From Sporosarcina aquimarina (lineage in GTDB: Bacteria; Bacillota; Bacilli; Bacillales_A; Planococcaceae), in the NCBI RefSeq assembly GCF_019748715.1, contig NZ_JACLBZ010000002.1:62001-126000 (forward strand): DNA of 64,000 nt, in the 5' to 3' direction. The translations under genes were made by a program, and so were the position numbers. Below the pieces are notes generated by a model. The model was not told the origin of the DNA and searched no databases. It saw nothing but the letters and a program-made list of their open reading frames with translations. Below are positions 29,057-37,988 of this stretch, piece by piece (position 1 is the stretch's first letter; the number at the start of each line of letters is the position of its first letter).

Positions 29057-29208
29057 CCTGCAGCCTGTAAAAAAAATTGTAAGATCCACAATCCAATCGC
29101 TAATTTAATTAACGGAACAAAGGCTTTCTCCATTTCCTCCGATGCTACCAATTGGAGAATCAACGCAAGCAACACCAGGTTTGCAAGACCGGTTAGAAAC
29201 AGATGCAT
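29041..29208 (-). CDS. spoIIIAF: Shortened SpoIIIAF (55-residue membrane anchor only)
   Basis: Small gene exactly between spoIIIAE and spoIIIAG. ATG at 29208 with a strong site (GGAGGGGGT) seven bases upstream; TAA at 29041. The product starts MHLFLTGLANLVLLALILQL and has two hydrophobic helices (about 3-22 and 31-49) joined by a short polar loop (ASEEMEKAF). B. subtilis SpoIIIAF (about 206 residues) begins with the same kind of two-helix hairpin, followed by a soluble ring-building domain. That soluble domain is absent: only 73 nt remain before spoIIIAG. The identity rests on position and topology rather than strong sequence similarity. Confidence 0.7.
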   Translation of the reverse strand: MHLFLTGLANLVLLALILQLVASEEMEKAFVPLIKLAIGLWILQFFLQAAGHKLF

Positions 29209-29223
29209 CAGAGTACCCCCTCC

Positions 29224-30138
29224 TCACTTCCCAAGCGTCATCATTTTAATAAACGTTACGATAAAGATCGTCGTATAGATGAACGCAAATGAAATGAGAA
29301 AAGATATAGCGCAGAGAACAAAAAGAGTACGTCCTATATCATCAAGTAATCCGCATACTTCTTTTTGAGAAAATGGTTCGATTAACGCCGCAGTCCATCT
29401 GAATAAGAAAGCAGTACATAATATCTTCAATGCCGGCAACAAAGCTACTGTCCAAATGGAAAGCAACAGCCAGATGCTTATATAGGCGGTTGCACCGGAA
29501 GAATAGCGGCCGATTGAGCCGAGTGTATCCGTCAAAAGTGAACCGATCAGCGGGATATTCTGGCGGATCAACTCCTTTATCGGTTCATTTAATGTACCGG
29601 ACAATGTCCAAGTCAACGCACCGCCAGCTGTAATAAAAATCGAATAGGCCGCTACCATAGCAGAGACTATCGCAAGCAACGATGTTCTCAGTAAATCTGC
29701 CATCCTAGTAAAAACGATTTCAGGCATCAACCGAGTAAGGATATCCAGTAACAGCGCCGTCGATAAAATCGGCAGCAAAAACTTTTCCGCAAAGACTACA
29801 GCACCTTGAGCAAACAACAACATCGCAGGCTGGAAATTCACCACACTGAACGTAGCGCCTGATGCTAAAATCATTGCTGCGATAAGTGGATACATTCCGA
29901 GAAATAAAGAAGCGATCGAGTGGGTGATGAGTTGGATTTGTCGAAAGCTTTCGGTTGCCGGTTCCATCAGTAAAAGTAAAACGAGGAGAAGCAGCACAAA
30001 CCTCGTCCATTTTTGGAACGCCGGCAGAAAAAAATCGACTAGTAACGTGATCAGTAACATGACCATTAGCAGGAAAAAAGGTCCTAATACTTCGGCGATT
30101 ATGGAATTCAGAAAATCAGGCATAGACGTCTCGTCCAT
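29224..30138 (-). CDS. spoIIIAE: SpoIIIAE, multi-pass membrane protein of the sporulation channel
   Basis: 304 residues with about seven or eight hydrophobic segments; family motifs include ILASGATFSVVNFQP and GSLLTDTLGSIGRY. B. subtilis SpoIIIAE is about 399 residues and begins with a signal peptide and an extracellular segment. Here the protein starts (MDETSMPDFL) just before the first family helix, and a stop codon lies in frame upstream, so the N-terminal region is truly missing. The only clear ribosome site (GGAGGAT) is about 20 nt from the ATG, an unusual distance. Confidence 0.9.
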   Translation of the reverse strand: MDETSMPDFLNSIIAEVLGPFFLLMVMLLITLLVDFFLPAFQKWTRFVLLLLVLLLLMEPATESFRQIQLITHSIASLFLGMYPLIAAMILASGATFSVVNFQPAMLLFAQGAVVFAEKFLLPILSTALLLDILTRLMPEIVFTRMADLLRTSLLAIVSAMVAAYSIFITAGGALTWTLSGTLNEPIKELIRQNIPLIGSLLTDTLGSIGRYSSGATAYISIWLLLSIWTVALLPALKILCTAFLFRWTAALIEPFSQKEVCGLLDDIGRTLFVLCAISFLISFAFIYTTIFIVTFIKMMTLGK

Positions 30139-30162
30139 TCGTTGTAGTAGTTTCCGATCCTC

Positions 30163-30540
30163 CTACCAAGGAATCAAAGCGTGAATGGTTTCAATCAATT
30201 GTTTAATGGACGGAAACCAAAGCGTCAGAATCACGATTTTCATGACCGTCTGAAATAACCGCGCAAACGCTCCGTATCCCTCATCTTTCATTTGAAGTGC
30301 CAGTAGCTCACCCATATAGTACAGTCCCGCGCTGACAACTAATAAGGTGGTGTAAGGGACCGGCACCTTCTCGACTAGTGACAGGACAGAAGTAGCAAAA
30401 GGCACTAAAAATGTAAATAGAACATACACTGCCGTAAGCAAAAATAGCGTCGTATAGAGAATCGGATGCAATGCGGGAGCGGCAAAAGATAATAAGAGCA
30501 ACAAGATGTAGACAATAAACAGTTGAAAGATGACCGCCAT
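30163..30540 (-). CDS. spoIIIAD: SpoIIIAD, membrane protein of the sporulation channel
   Basis: 125 residues (B. subtilis about 133), four hydrophobic segments. The central PVPYTTLLVVSAGLYYMGEL and the C-terminal MKIVILTLWFPSIKQLIETI match the SpoIIIAD pattern of a Lys-Ile-rich final helix. Its ATG overlaps the spoIIIAC stop (TAATG), so it is coupled to that gene. Resembles small inner-membrane components of secretion systems. Confidence 0.9.
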   Translation of the reverse strand: MAVIFQLFIVYILLLLLSFAAPALHPILYTTLFLLTAVYVLFTFLVPFATSVLSLVEKVPVPYTTLLVVSAGLYYMGELLALQMKDEGYGAFARLFQTVMKIVILTLWFPSIKQLIETIHALIPW

Positions 30541-30749
30541 TACATCGCCATCGACAACCAGCTGAAGAATTCTGTAATTTCCGTGAAAAACACGCGAAGA
30601 AACATCAGCAATTCAATCGAAATATAAAGATACGCTAGGAAAAATAGAAAAAATGAAAATTCTTTCTTTCCTGTCTGCTCAAAAAACACATGCAAAACAC
30701 CAATCACCAATCCGACGCCGGCGATGCGCAATAAATCGTTCAATTCCAT
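30540..30749 (-). CDS. spoIIIAC: SpoIIIAC, first gene of the reduced spoIIIA operon
   Basis: 69 residues (B. subtilis 68). The pattern LLRIAGVGLVIGVLHVFFEQ then TGKKEF is characteristic, with two membrane helices. The ATG giving MELNDLLR is chosen: GGAGGAGG lies upstream, and a sigma-E promoter ends just before that site. In B. subtilis spoIIIAA (ATPase) and spoIIIAB precede this gene; here the efp terminator and this promoter occupy the space. Confidence 0.92.
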   Translation of the reverse strand: MELNDLLRIAGVGLVIGVLHVFFEQTGKKEFSFFLFFLAYLYISIELLMFLRVFFTEITEFFSWLSMAM

Positions 30750-30773
30750 CCCGCTACGCCTCCTCCATGGTCC

Positions 30774-30802
30774 ACTGTATGAATAGCGTGCGGGCGATAT
30801 GA
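30774..30802 (-). promoter_or_regulatory. Sigma-E promoter of the spoIIIA operon
   Basis: TCATATC, 14-nt spacer, CATACAGT on the minus strand. The -10 box is a perfect match to CATACANT and the -35 box matches 6 of 7 positions of KMATATT, with the expected spacing. The predicted start falls just upstream of the spoIIIAC ribosome site. Confidence 0.75.
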
Positions 30803-30810
30803 CAATACGC

Positions 30811-30843
30811 AAAAAAACACACGAGAGCTATTCTCGTGTGTTT
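30811..30843 (-). terminator. efp terminator
   Basis: 12-bp stem (AAACACACGAGA with TCTCGTGTGTTT, 5-nt loop) ending in TTTTTTT on the minus strand. Confidence 0.9.
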
Positions 30844-30861
30844 CGGGTATGTTTGATCGCT

Positions 30862-31419
30862 TTATGCGCGTGAAACGTATTCTGCTTCTTCTGTATTGAT
30901 GATCAGCTTATCGCCTTGATTGACGAAAAACGGAACCTGTACAACTAATCCAGTCTCCATTTTAGCCGGCTTGGAACCACCGCTCGCTGTATCGCCTTTG
31001 ATACCAGGCTCAGTCTCTGCTACTTCCAATGTTACAGTACTCGGCAATTCAACCCCGAGCACTTCATCTTTATAAGAGATGACATGCACTTCCATATTCT
31101 CTTTCAAGAATTTCAATTCATATTCAAGCTGTGAAGAAGCAAGTTCAAGCTGTTCATACGATTCATTGTCCATGAAAACATGCTCATCGCCATTGGCATA
31201 TAGATATTGCATACGACGGTTATCGATCTGTGCTTTTTCTACTTTTTCACCTGCACGGAACGTCTTTTCATTGACGTTGCCTGTACGAAGATTACGCAAT
31301 TTCGAACGAACGAATGCTGCGCCTTTCCCTGGCTTTACGTGTTGGAAATCCATAACACGCCAAATATCACCGTCAAATTCAATTGTTAATCCTGTACGAA
31401 ACTCGTTTACTGAAATCAT
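30862..31419 (-). CDS. efp: Translation elongation factor P
   Basis: 185 residues, standard. Three beta-barrel domains; the N-terminal KOW-like domain has the modification loop VKPGKGAAF, with Lys32 as in B. subtilis. Relieves ribosome stalling at polyproline. GGAGG site before the ATG. Follows the papA-like gene by 22 nt and is closed by its own terminator before spoIIIAC. Confidence 0.96.
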   Translation of the reverse strand: MISVNEFRTGLTIEFDGDIWRVMDFQHVKPGKGAAFVRSKLRNLRTGNVNEKTFRAGEKVEKAQIDNRRMQYLYANGDEHVFMDNESYEQLELASSQLEYELKFLKENMEVHVISYKDEVLGVELPSTVTLEVAETEPGIKGDTASGGSKPAKMETGLVVQVPFFVNQGDKLIINTEEAEYVSRA

Positions 31420-31441
31420 TCGTATTCCTCCAATTAATCGA

Positions 31442-32500
31442 TTATAAAATAAGCAGTTCTTTTGTAGACTTAGTCAATCGTTCATTGCCCGTTTCAGTGA
31501 TCAGAATGTCATCCTCGATCCGAACACCGCCGATCCCAGGCAAATAAATCCCCGGCTCCACCGTCACGGCCATGCTCGGCACCAAGACCGTTTCTGAGCG
31601 GTACGATAAGGCGGGTGCTTCATGGACTTCCATGCCAATCCCATGACCCGTTGAATGACCGAATGCATCTCCGTAGCCTTTTGACTTGATGTAACCGCGA
31701 GCAATTGCGTCTGCTTCAATCCCTGTCATGCCAGGCTTGATATTTTCAACCGCTAATTGCTGTGCGGTCAATGTCACATCATAAATCTCTACTAGTTTAG
31801 CAGAAGGCTGGCCTACAGATACTGTTCTGGTAATATCAGAAATATATCCATTATAGAGCGCACCATAGTCCATTGTAACAAAATCACCATTCTCAATCAC
31901 TTTATCAGAAGCAACCCCATGTGGTAAAGCCCCTCTTTCGCCCGAAGCGACAATGATGTCAAATGAAGAGGATGTTGCGCCTTGCTTGCGCATGAAAAAC
32001 TCCAGTTCATTGGCGATTTCCAGTTCTGTTTTTCCTGCTCTGATGACGGAGCAAATATAAACAAACGCCGCATCCGCAATGGCGGCAGCTTGCTTTAATA
32101 TTTCAATTTCTCCCGGTGTCTTAATCAGACGAAGTTTTTCCACCAGGCCGGCCACAGGGACTAGTTGTGCATCTACATGTTTATCATACATTTCGAATTG
32201 ACTGTAGGTAAGATGTTCTTTTTCGAACCCTAATTTGCTGATTTTCATTTCTTTCACTTGATGGGCGACTTCCTGAATCATCGTTCCTGTATGCTGAACG
32301 ATACGATAGCCCGTAAGCTGGGTATTCGCTTGATCCATATAACGGAAATCTGTAATGAAAACGGCGTCGTTGCGAGAAATGATCACGGATCCCGCAGAAC
32401 CTGTAAAGTTGGTCATATAGCGGCGGTTATAAGGGCTCGTAATGAGTAATGCATCCAATTCTTGTTCGTCCAACAGTTTGCGCAATTGTTCAATTTTCAA
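31442..32500 (-). CDS. M24 family Xaa-Pro aminopeptidase (YqhT-like)
   Basis: 352 residues. N-terminal creatinase-like domain (about 1-125), then the pita-bread metallopeptidase domain with the ligand segments [33 protein letters not shown] and [21 protein letters not shown]. Removes N-terminal residues preceding proline. The TTG start (MKIEQLRK) lies 7 nt after GGGGGAG and overlaps the aroQ stop (TTGA). Co-transcribed with aroQ and probably efp. Confidence 0.93.
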   Translation of the reverse strand: MKIEQLRKLLDEQELDALLITSPYNRRYMTNFTGSAGSVIISRNDAVFITDFRYMDQANTQLTGYRIVQHTGTMIQEVAHQVKEMKISKLGFEKEHLTYSQFEMYDKHVDAQLVPVAGLVEKLRLIKTPGEIEILKQAAAIADAAFVYICSVIRAGKTELEIANELEFFMRKQGATSSSFDIIVASGERGALPHGVASDKVIENGDFVTMDYGALYNGYISDITRTVSVGQPSAKLVEIYDVTLTAQQLAVENIKPGMTGIEADAIARGYIKSKGYGDAFGHSTGHGIGMEVHEAPALSYRSETVLVPSMAVTVEPGIYLPGIGGVRIEDDILITETGNERLTKSTKELLIL

Positions 32501-32943
32501 GACGTTCTCCCCCCTCGTTTTAGCAGAAATGCATGGAAGGCGAGATCATATCCTGCTGTACCAAATCCGCAAAGCTGCCCTGCCGCAACCGGCGCGATGA
32601 CAGAGGTATGACGAAACTCTTCGCGGGTATGTATATTTGAGATATGGACTTCGATTACTGGAACAGATATGGATGCAATGGCATCCCGGAGCGCAATGCT
32701 GTAATGTGTGAACGCACCTGGATTAAAGATGATTCCGTCAATTCCCGCATCTTCTGCATCGTGGATCCGGTCGATGAGTTCTCCTTCTACGTTGGATTGG
32801 AAACAAGACAGTCCTATATCTGATTCGTCAGCCAACCGCTGAATTCTTGCTTCTATATCTGCCAATGTCTCCGCCCCGTAGATATCAGGCTCTCTCTTGC
32901 CCAAACGATTCAAGTTCGGACCATTTAACAGTAACAGTTCCAT
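32497..32943 (-). CDS. aroQ: 3-dehydroquinate dehydratase type II
   Basis: 148 residues, standard for the dodecameric type II enzyme. N-terminal [18 protein letters not shown] includes the catalytic Tyr lid; [14 protein letters not shown] and [15 protein letters not shown] carry further active-site residues, and [15 protein letters not shown] the catalytic His. Third step of the shikimate pathway; AroK, a later step, is at 45.1 kb. GGAGGG site before the ATG. Confidence 0.95.
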   Translation of the reverse strand: MELLLLNGPNLNRLGKREPDIYGAETLADIEARIQRLADESDIGLSCFQSNVEGELIDRIHDAEDAGIDGIIFNPGAFTHYSIALRDAIASISVPVIEVHISNIHTREEFRHTSVIAPVAAGQLCGFGTAGYDLAFHAFLLKRGGRTS

Positions 32944-33018
32944 CTAATTCCCTCCCACTCATTTTCCTTCCTATTTTAGCACAATGAGTTAGGCTGACAA
33001 ACTAATTCTATTTCGATT

Positions 33019-33441
33019 TTAAAACGTTTTTCTCATATAGACGGATGTGCCGATAACAAATCGGATGACCATCGCGAGTAGACAAGCAAATGGAATAGAT
33101 AGTTTTTTCAAAAATTGCTTCATTGTTAATTCTGCGTTTACATAGATTGCCCATTCAATGAAAATCAGCGCAATGATGGTGATGATCAGAGACGATACTG
33201 AAGGTGGAATTTTGGATGTAAAGAGCGTGATCATATATAAAAGAAAAAAAAGTACGAAGCAGACAATTCCTAATAAAGTCCACTTGAACCAACCCGGAGT
33301 CGTAGTGAATATGTGTAATCGTTCTGACCAACCGACCGGAGACCAATCGATAAATTTGAAGACTCGTAGAAATTTTAATGAAAAGATAGATAAGACAGCA
33401 GCCATCAGAGCTGTCCAGAAGTGTGTTGCAGTTATTCGCAT
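33019..33441 (-). CDS. yqhR: YqhR-like integral membrane protein
   Basis: 140 residues with four hydrophobic segments. No catalytic motif. Identified by position between aroQ and yqhQ and by topology, as for B. subtilis yqhR; function unknown. The ATG giving MRITATHFW has AGGAGGG upstream, unlike the longer frame to 33495. Confidence 0.7.
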   Translation of the reverse strand: MRITATHFWTALMAAVLSIFSLKFLRVFKFIDWSPVGWSERLHIFTTTPGWFKWTLLGIVCFVLFFLLYMITLFTSKIPPSVSSLIITIIALIFIEWAIYVNAELTMKQFLKKLSIPFACLLAMVIRFVIGTSVYMRKTF

Positions 33442-33563
33442 AATAATCCCTCCTGCTACAGTGTCGGATTTTTTTGCTGTTTTTAAACATCTCAATGGTG
33501 CATTTTCAGTTTTTTTAGTACACTATAGATATCGTTTCTAACGACAGAAAGTGTGGGTATGTA

Positions 33564-34559
33564 ATGGGTAAACCTAAAACTCCTCCTGCATACGGAGGAC
33601 AAGCACTTATAGAAGGTGTAATGTTTGGCGGTAAAAAGGATACGGTAACCGCCATTCGCAGGAAAGATGATACGATTGAATATTTTCATGTACCGAGGGA
33701 AGAACATCCCGTCCGTCAAAAACTCAAGAAAATCCCTTTAATTCGAGGAATTGTTGCGTTGATCGAATCTGCCGGGAATGGTTCAAAACATCTAACATTT
33801 GCGAGTGACCGCTATGATGTGATGCCAGGAGAAGAAGATGAACAGCAAGGAGAAGAAGAAACATCGAAGCTCGTAATGGTTTTAGGTGTAGCCGCAGTCG
33901 GAGTGCTGACATTTTTATTCAGCAAGTTCGTCTTTACGCTCGTGCCAGTCTTCTTGGCTGAATTATTCCAGTCGATAGCGCCTGGTAAAACCGCACAGAT
34001 TATGTTGGAAAGTTTTTTCAAGTTGGTCCTTCTGCTGACGTACATCGGGCTTATCTCTATGACCCCGCTCATCAAACGTGTTTTCCAATACCATGGTGCG
34101 GAACATAAAGTGATCAACAATTATGAGAACCATATGGAAATGACGGTTGAAAATGTCCAGTCGCAATCCAGACTGCATTATCGATGCGGCAGCAGTTTCA
34201 TATTGTTTACAGTCATCGTTGGAATGCTCATCTATTTCCTAGTTCCGACCGATCCGCTTTGGCTGCGTGTCGTCAACCGGATTTTATTGATTCCTGTTGT
34301 GTTGGGTGTTTCTTTTGAAGTACTTCAGCTAACCAATGCTGTACGAAATGTACCTGTCCTTCGTTACCTGGGCTATCCTGGACTTTGGTTGCAATTACTG
34401 ACAACAAAAGAGCCGGACGATAAGCAAGTGGAAGTAGCGATTGCTTCTTTTGAGAAGTTATTGGAAGTGGAACAGTACGGTGTCAGCGCGTTGAACCCGG
34501 AAGTGGCGGTTGAAAAAGAAGCAGTAGATGAACAGAAACCTGTAACGATTCTGTCATAA
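33564..34559 (+). CDS. yqhQ: DUF1385 membrane protein YqhQ
   Basis: 331 residues. The family signature YGGQALIEGVMFGG opens the protein, followed by a soluble part, four to five membrane helices, and the conserved HGAEHKVINNYE and RCGSSFI segments with potential metal-binding His/Cys residues. Function unknown; predicted metal-dependent membrane enzyme by motif only. Divergent from yqhR, with a strong terminator downstream. Confidence 0.88.
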   Translation: MGKPKTPPAYGGQALIEGVMFGGKKDTVTAIRRKDDTIEYFHVPREEHPVRQKLKKIPLIRGIVALIESAGNGSKHLTFASDRYDVMPGEEDEQQGEEETSKLVMVLGVAAVGVLTFLFSKFVFTLVPVFLAELFQSIAPGKTAQIMLESFFKLVLLLTYIGLISMTPLIKRVFQYHGAEHKVINNYENHMEMTVENVQSQSRLHYRCGSSFILFTVIVGMLIYFLVPTDPLWLRVVNRILLIPVVLGVSFEVLQLTNAVRNVPVLRYLGYPGLWLQLLTTKEPDDKQVEVAIASFEKLLEVEQYGVSALNPEVAVEKEAVDEQKPVTILS

Positions 34560-34563
34560 CTTA

Positions 34564-34612
34564 AAAAACACCCCAAAAGTCAGATTAGGATTCTGACTTT
34601 TGGGGTGTTTTT
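34564..34612 (+). terminator. yqhQ terminator
   Basis: Perfect 21-bp inverted repeat (34564-34584 and 34592-34612, 7-nt loop) ending in TTTTT. Confidence 0.92.
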
Positions 34613-34701
34613 GATTCTAGATAAACCGGAGCTTTACCGTGAAAGCATGATTGAAATTGTGCGGGACATACTATACTCAAATTTAATTTAGGGTGATGAA
34701 A

Positions 34702-35244
34702 TTGAAAAAGAATTTTTCGATTCTACTGACTTTATTGGGTGTAGTAGTTTCTGGATTGATTTATGGAACAGCTAAAGCAAATTCATCCAATACTCCGCCC
34801 TCCCTTGAGGAAGTATACACTCGAATTGGATATACATCCCCGGATGAAGCAGTAAAAAAATTTGAAAATCATTTTAACTATGTTTTAAAATTGCCAAAGA
34901 TCAAGCCTTCTATTTCTTTCACACATCAATTGGGGAGATTTTCTGAAGACACCGAATACAACCTCAATGAATCCTTGGAAATCAAGTTTATTAATAGTGA
35001 AATTGTAGAAAACCATTATAAAATTGTTGTCCGACCTTTAGAAAAAAAATTGACTTTTAAAAGTAGTGCCAATCAGAAAGATTACACACTTAAAAATGGA
35101 AAAAAAGCCTTCTATATTGAGCATCCGTTATTTAATTTTTTGATTTTTGAACATGATCATTGGCAATACGTGCTCGGAATTGATAAAAGAGTTTCTAAAG
35201 TAACTGCTGATACACTGGTTGAGATTGCCAACTCAATTGAATAA
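34702..35244 (+). CDS. Predicted secreted protein of unknown function
   Basis: 180 residues from the TTG start. N-terminal signal peptide with hydrophobic core ILLTLLGVVVSGLIYG and a possible cleavage after AKA; no lipobox Cys. The mature part is mixed alpha/beta and Lys-rich, ending HWQYVLGIDKRV then a helix ADTLVEIANSIE. This ending recalls DUF4367-type extracellular domains, an inference from pattern only. TTG at 34702 is chosen because GGGTGATG stands at normal spacing; ATG 34696 and GTG 34693 are too close to it. More A+T-rich than its neighbours and isolated between two strong terminators, so possibly a recent arrival. Confidence 0.7.
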   Translation: MKKNFSILLTLLGVVVSGLIYGTAKANSSNTPPSLEEVYTRIGYTSPDEAVKKFENHFNYVLKLPKIKPSISFTHQLGRFSEDTEYNLNESLEIKFINSEIVENHYKIVVRPLEKKLTFKSSANQKDYTLKNGKKAFYIEHPLFNFLIFEHDHWQYVLGIDKRVSKVTADTLVEIANSIE

Positions 35245-35295
35245 GTTGTATCTCTTCTAACGTCAGCACTTCTGATTGTTATGTATATACACATT

Positions 35296-35334
35296 GTAAA
35301 GACCGCTAATCCATTATGAATTAGCGGTCTTTAC
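35296..35334. terminator. Terminator between the secreted-protein gene and nrdJ
   Basis: Perfect 15-bp inverted repeat with a 9-nt loop, placed between two convergent genes. T-tracts are short on both sides. Confidence 0.7.
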
Positions 35335-35370
35335 GTTTTATTGTGCTTGAATTAACAACATGTCTCTTCT

Positions 35371-37932
35371 TTACAGCCCGCACTTCAATTGCGCTTGGCA
35401 GTTCGTACACGTATTGCATCCACCGATCTCTTCTACTGTACCTTGTCGGCAGACCGGGCATGTATCGCCTACTTCTGAACCGATCGTGACATTCGTTGAA
35501 CGCAATGCCTGGATTGTATTGACGAGCACGACTTTCGGCTGTTCAATGACTTCTACTAACTCTTCCGTATCCGGAATATTTTCTTCCGCTTTTAGAGTCA
35601 AGACTTGCGAATCACGGCTGCCGTCAACGTACACGGTGCCGCCTTTTGCTCCGCCTTTATACAATCTTTCATAGACGCTCTCGACTTGCTCAACAGTATA
35701 GCCACGCGGCGCGTTGACCGTTTTAGATATCGAGCTGTCGATCCAGCGCTGGATGATGCATTGTACGTCCGCATGCGCTTCAGGTGCAAGCTCCATTGAT
35801 GAAATAAACCAATTCGGTAAATTTTCTGGATCTGCATCTGGATTGCTTTGCAAATACTCTTCCACGATTTCCGCTTTCACTTCGATGAATTTACCGAGAC
35901 GGCCGCTGCGGTAATACGTGAAAGAGAAATAAGGTTCAAGGCCGGTAGAAACTCCAACCATGGTTCCAGTAGACCCAGTTGGCGCAACTGTCAGTAAATG
36001 GGAATTTCGAATACCATGCTCTAGAATCGCTTCTCGAATATCTTCAGGCATACGTTTCATATAACCTGTCTCAATAAATGCCTGACGCAATGCCTTTGTT
36101 TCTTCATCTGTCTTGCCAATCAAGAATGGGAAGCTGCCTTTTTCTTTCGCAAGCTCAATCGATTCGCGGTAAGCAGTTGTTGCGATCGCTTCAAATACTT
36201 CATCCACCAATTGATTGCCTTCAGGCGATCCATATTCTTTTTCGCAATAGATGTGAAGATCTGCGAGCCCCATTACTCCCAGTCCTACTCGGCGTTCGCC
36301 AAGGGCTTGTACTTTATTTTCTTCTAAGAAATACGGCGTTGCATCGATAACGTTATCTTGCATGCGCACACCGATTCGAACGGTTTCTTTTAACTTCTCG
36401 AAGTTCACTGTCTTCGTTTCTTTATCTGCCATCTCAGCAAGATTGACAGCTGCTAAATTACAGACAGAATATGGTGCAAGTGGTTGTTCACCACACGGGT
36501 TCGTCGCTACAACTTGCTGTCCATACGCTTTCGCATTCGTTTCGTCATTTGCATTATCAATAAAGAAAATGCCCGGTTCCGCGGAATACGTTGCGCAAAT
36601 ATTGATAAGATCCCATAACGCGCGGGCTTTGATCGTACGGTACACGCGGACTTCGTGACCAAGTCTCTCCCATTCGCGGACATCACCGACTTCGTGCCAT
36701 TGTTCGTTGTAATGCGCCATTTCTTCAGGTGAATAATTTTCAACTGCCGGGAAACGAAGATCGTAATCGCCGTCTTCCTCCACTGCTTTCATGAAATCAT
36801 CCGTTAATGTAACGGAAATATTCGCACCTGTTAAAAATTCCGGATTATGAACTGTAAATGTTCCGCCATCCTGCAATTTCAGCTCTGCATCGCGAATGAT
36901 TGCATCGTTGAAGCCGCCTTGGCCAGGAATTTGCTTATAATTCGTGATACCTTGATACATCGCTTCTTCTTGCGGTGTCAATGGTTTGAAATTCAATTTT
37001 TCATTCGCGAGTTTCTGAATTAACTCGTCTTCCGTGTTTTCGATCAAATAACGCAAAATTCGCGGATTCTGCATCTTGGAGATGATAAATTCACAAATGT
37101 CAGGGTGCCAGTTAGCTAACATAATCATTTGTGCTCCTCGTCTTGATCCACCCTGCTCAACAAGATGTGTCAATTTCGCAATATCGTCCAGCCACGAAAC
37201 AGAACCAGAAGATCTTCCGTTCACTCCGCGTGCCAGTGTGTTGCGCGGTCGCAATGTCGAACCATTCGTTCCTACACCGCCGCCACGACTCATGATTTCC
37301 ATCACTTGCTTGCGGTGATCTGAAATTCCTTCACGAGAATCCGGAACGAAAGGCATGACGTAACAATTGAAGAATGTAACATCCGTTTCCGAACCTGCTC
37401 CGTACAGAACTCGTCCAGCTGGAACAAAATTTAATGATTTCAACTGCTCGTAGAACATCTCATACGATTGCGTTCTTCTGTCCGCTGTTTTCTCTACAGT
37501 AGCTAAGCCTGTCGCATTCCGTTTTGCGATTTGTTCGTAATACACTTCAAGAGGTTTCTCTAGCACATCTAACGGCCGCGAGATGATTCCTTTGTGTTGT
37601 TCCTCAGGATCGTCAATGGAAGAGCGGTATTCTTCTTCGATCCAAATTTCCGCCTTCCCTTCTGCCTTGTCCAACTTTGTAATATATCCCAATCCGCGTG
37701 CAGGGAATTTCGGATCTTCCCTAACTGTCAAGACAACAAAGTCTCCTACCTTCAACGTCTTTTTTTCAGTGTCTTTAAATGAATAGCGATCGATCATCAC
37801 GAGACGCGACACCCCGCTATGCGTCAGTTTCATATCCTCAGTGATCGGGTGCACTTGATGAAATTGTGAAATGTCCTCATTTAACTGCTTTTTGTCCAGA
37901 AATGGCTCGCCTTGTTTCGAAACCGTAACCAT
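35371..37932 (-). CDS. nrdJ: Adenosylcobalamin-dependent (class II) ribonucleotide reductase
   Basis: 853 residues. Reduces ribonucleotides with a thiyl radical made from coenzyme B12. Class II features: first redox Cys in FFNCYV, the finger-loop NPCGEQPL with the radical Cys, and a C-terminal zinc-ribbon/redox tail CPVCRQGTVEEIGGCNTC...KCGL. The ATG giving MVTVSKQGEP is preferred (AGGAGG eight bases upstream). Two NrdR-type boxes lie in the promoter region. With mutAB it makes B12 doubly useful in this genome; no cobalamin synthesis gene is visible here. Confidence 0.95.
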   Translation of the reverse strand: MVTVSKQGEPFLDKKQLNEDISQFHQVHPITEDMKLTHSGVSRLVMIDRYSFKDTEKKTLKVGDFVVLTVREDPKFPARGLGYITKLDKAEGKAEIWIEEEYRSSIDDPEEQHKGIISRPLDVLEKPLEVYYEQIAKRNATGLATVEKTADRRTQSYEMFYEQLKSLNFVPAGRVLYGAGSETDVTFFNCYVMPFVPDSREGISDHRKQVMEIMSRGGGVGTNGSTLRPRNTLARGVNGRSSGSVSWLDDIAKLTHLVEQGGSRRGAQMIMLANWHPDICEFIISKMQNPRILRYLIENTEDELIQKLANEKLNFKPLTPQEEAMYQGITNYKQIPGQGGFNDAIIRDAELKLQDGGTFTVHNPEFLTGANISVTLTDDFMKAVEEDGDYDLRFPAVENYSPEEMAHYNEQWHEVGDVREWERLGHEVRVYRTIKARALWDLINICATYSAEPGIFFIDNANDETNAKAYGQQVVATNPCGEQPLAPYSVCNLAAVNLAEMADKETKTVNFEKLKETVRIGVRMQDNVIDATPYFLEENKVQALGERRVGLGVMGLADLHIYCEKEYGSPEGNQLVDEVFEAIATTAYRESIELAKEKGSFPFLIGKTDEETKALRQAFIETGYMKRMPEDIREAILEHGIRNSHLLTVAPTGSTGTMVGVSTGLEPYFSFTYYRSGRLGKFIEVKAEIVEEYLQSNPDADPENLPNWFISSMELAPEAHADVQCIIQRWIDSSISKTVNAPRGYTVEQVESVYERLYKGGAKGGTVYVDGSRDSQVLTLKAEENIPDTEELVEVIEQPKVVLVNTIQALRSTNVTIGSEVGDTCPVCRQGTVEEIGGCNTCTNCQAQLKCGL

Positions 37933-37955
37933 ATAACATCCTCCTTCGACTTCAT

Positions 37956-37977
37956 AGAACACAACATGTTGTGTTCT
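37956..37977 (-). promoter_or_regulatory. NrdR box 1 upstream of nrdJ
   Basis: A perfect 22-bp palindrome with the core ACACAACATGTTGTGT (37959-37974), matching the NrdR consensus (about ACACWATATATWGTGT) at 14 of 16 positions. About 25 nt before the nrdJ start. Confidence 0.65.
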
Positions 37978-37988
37978 TTCTATTCCCT

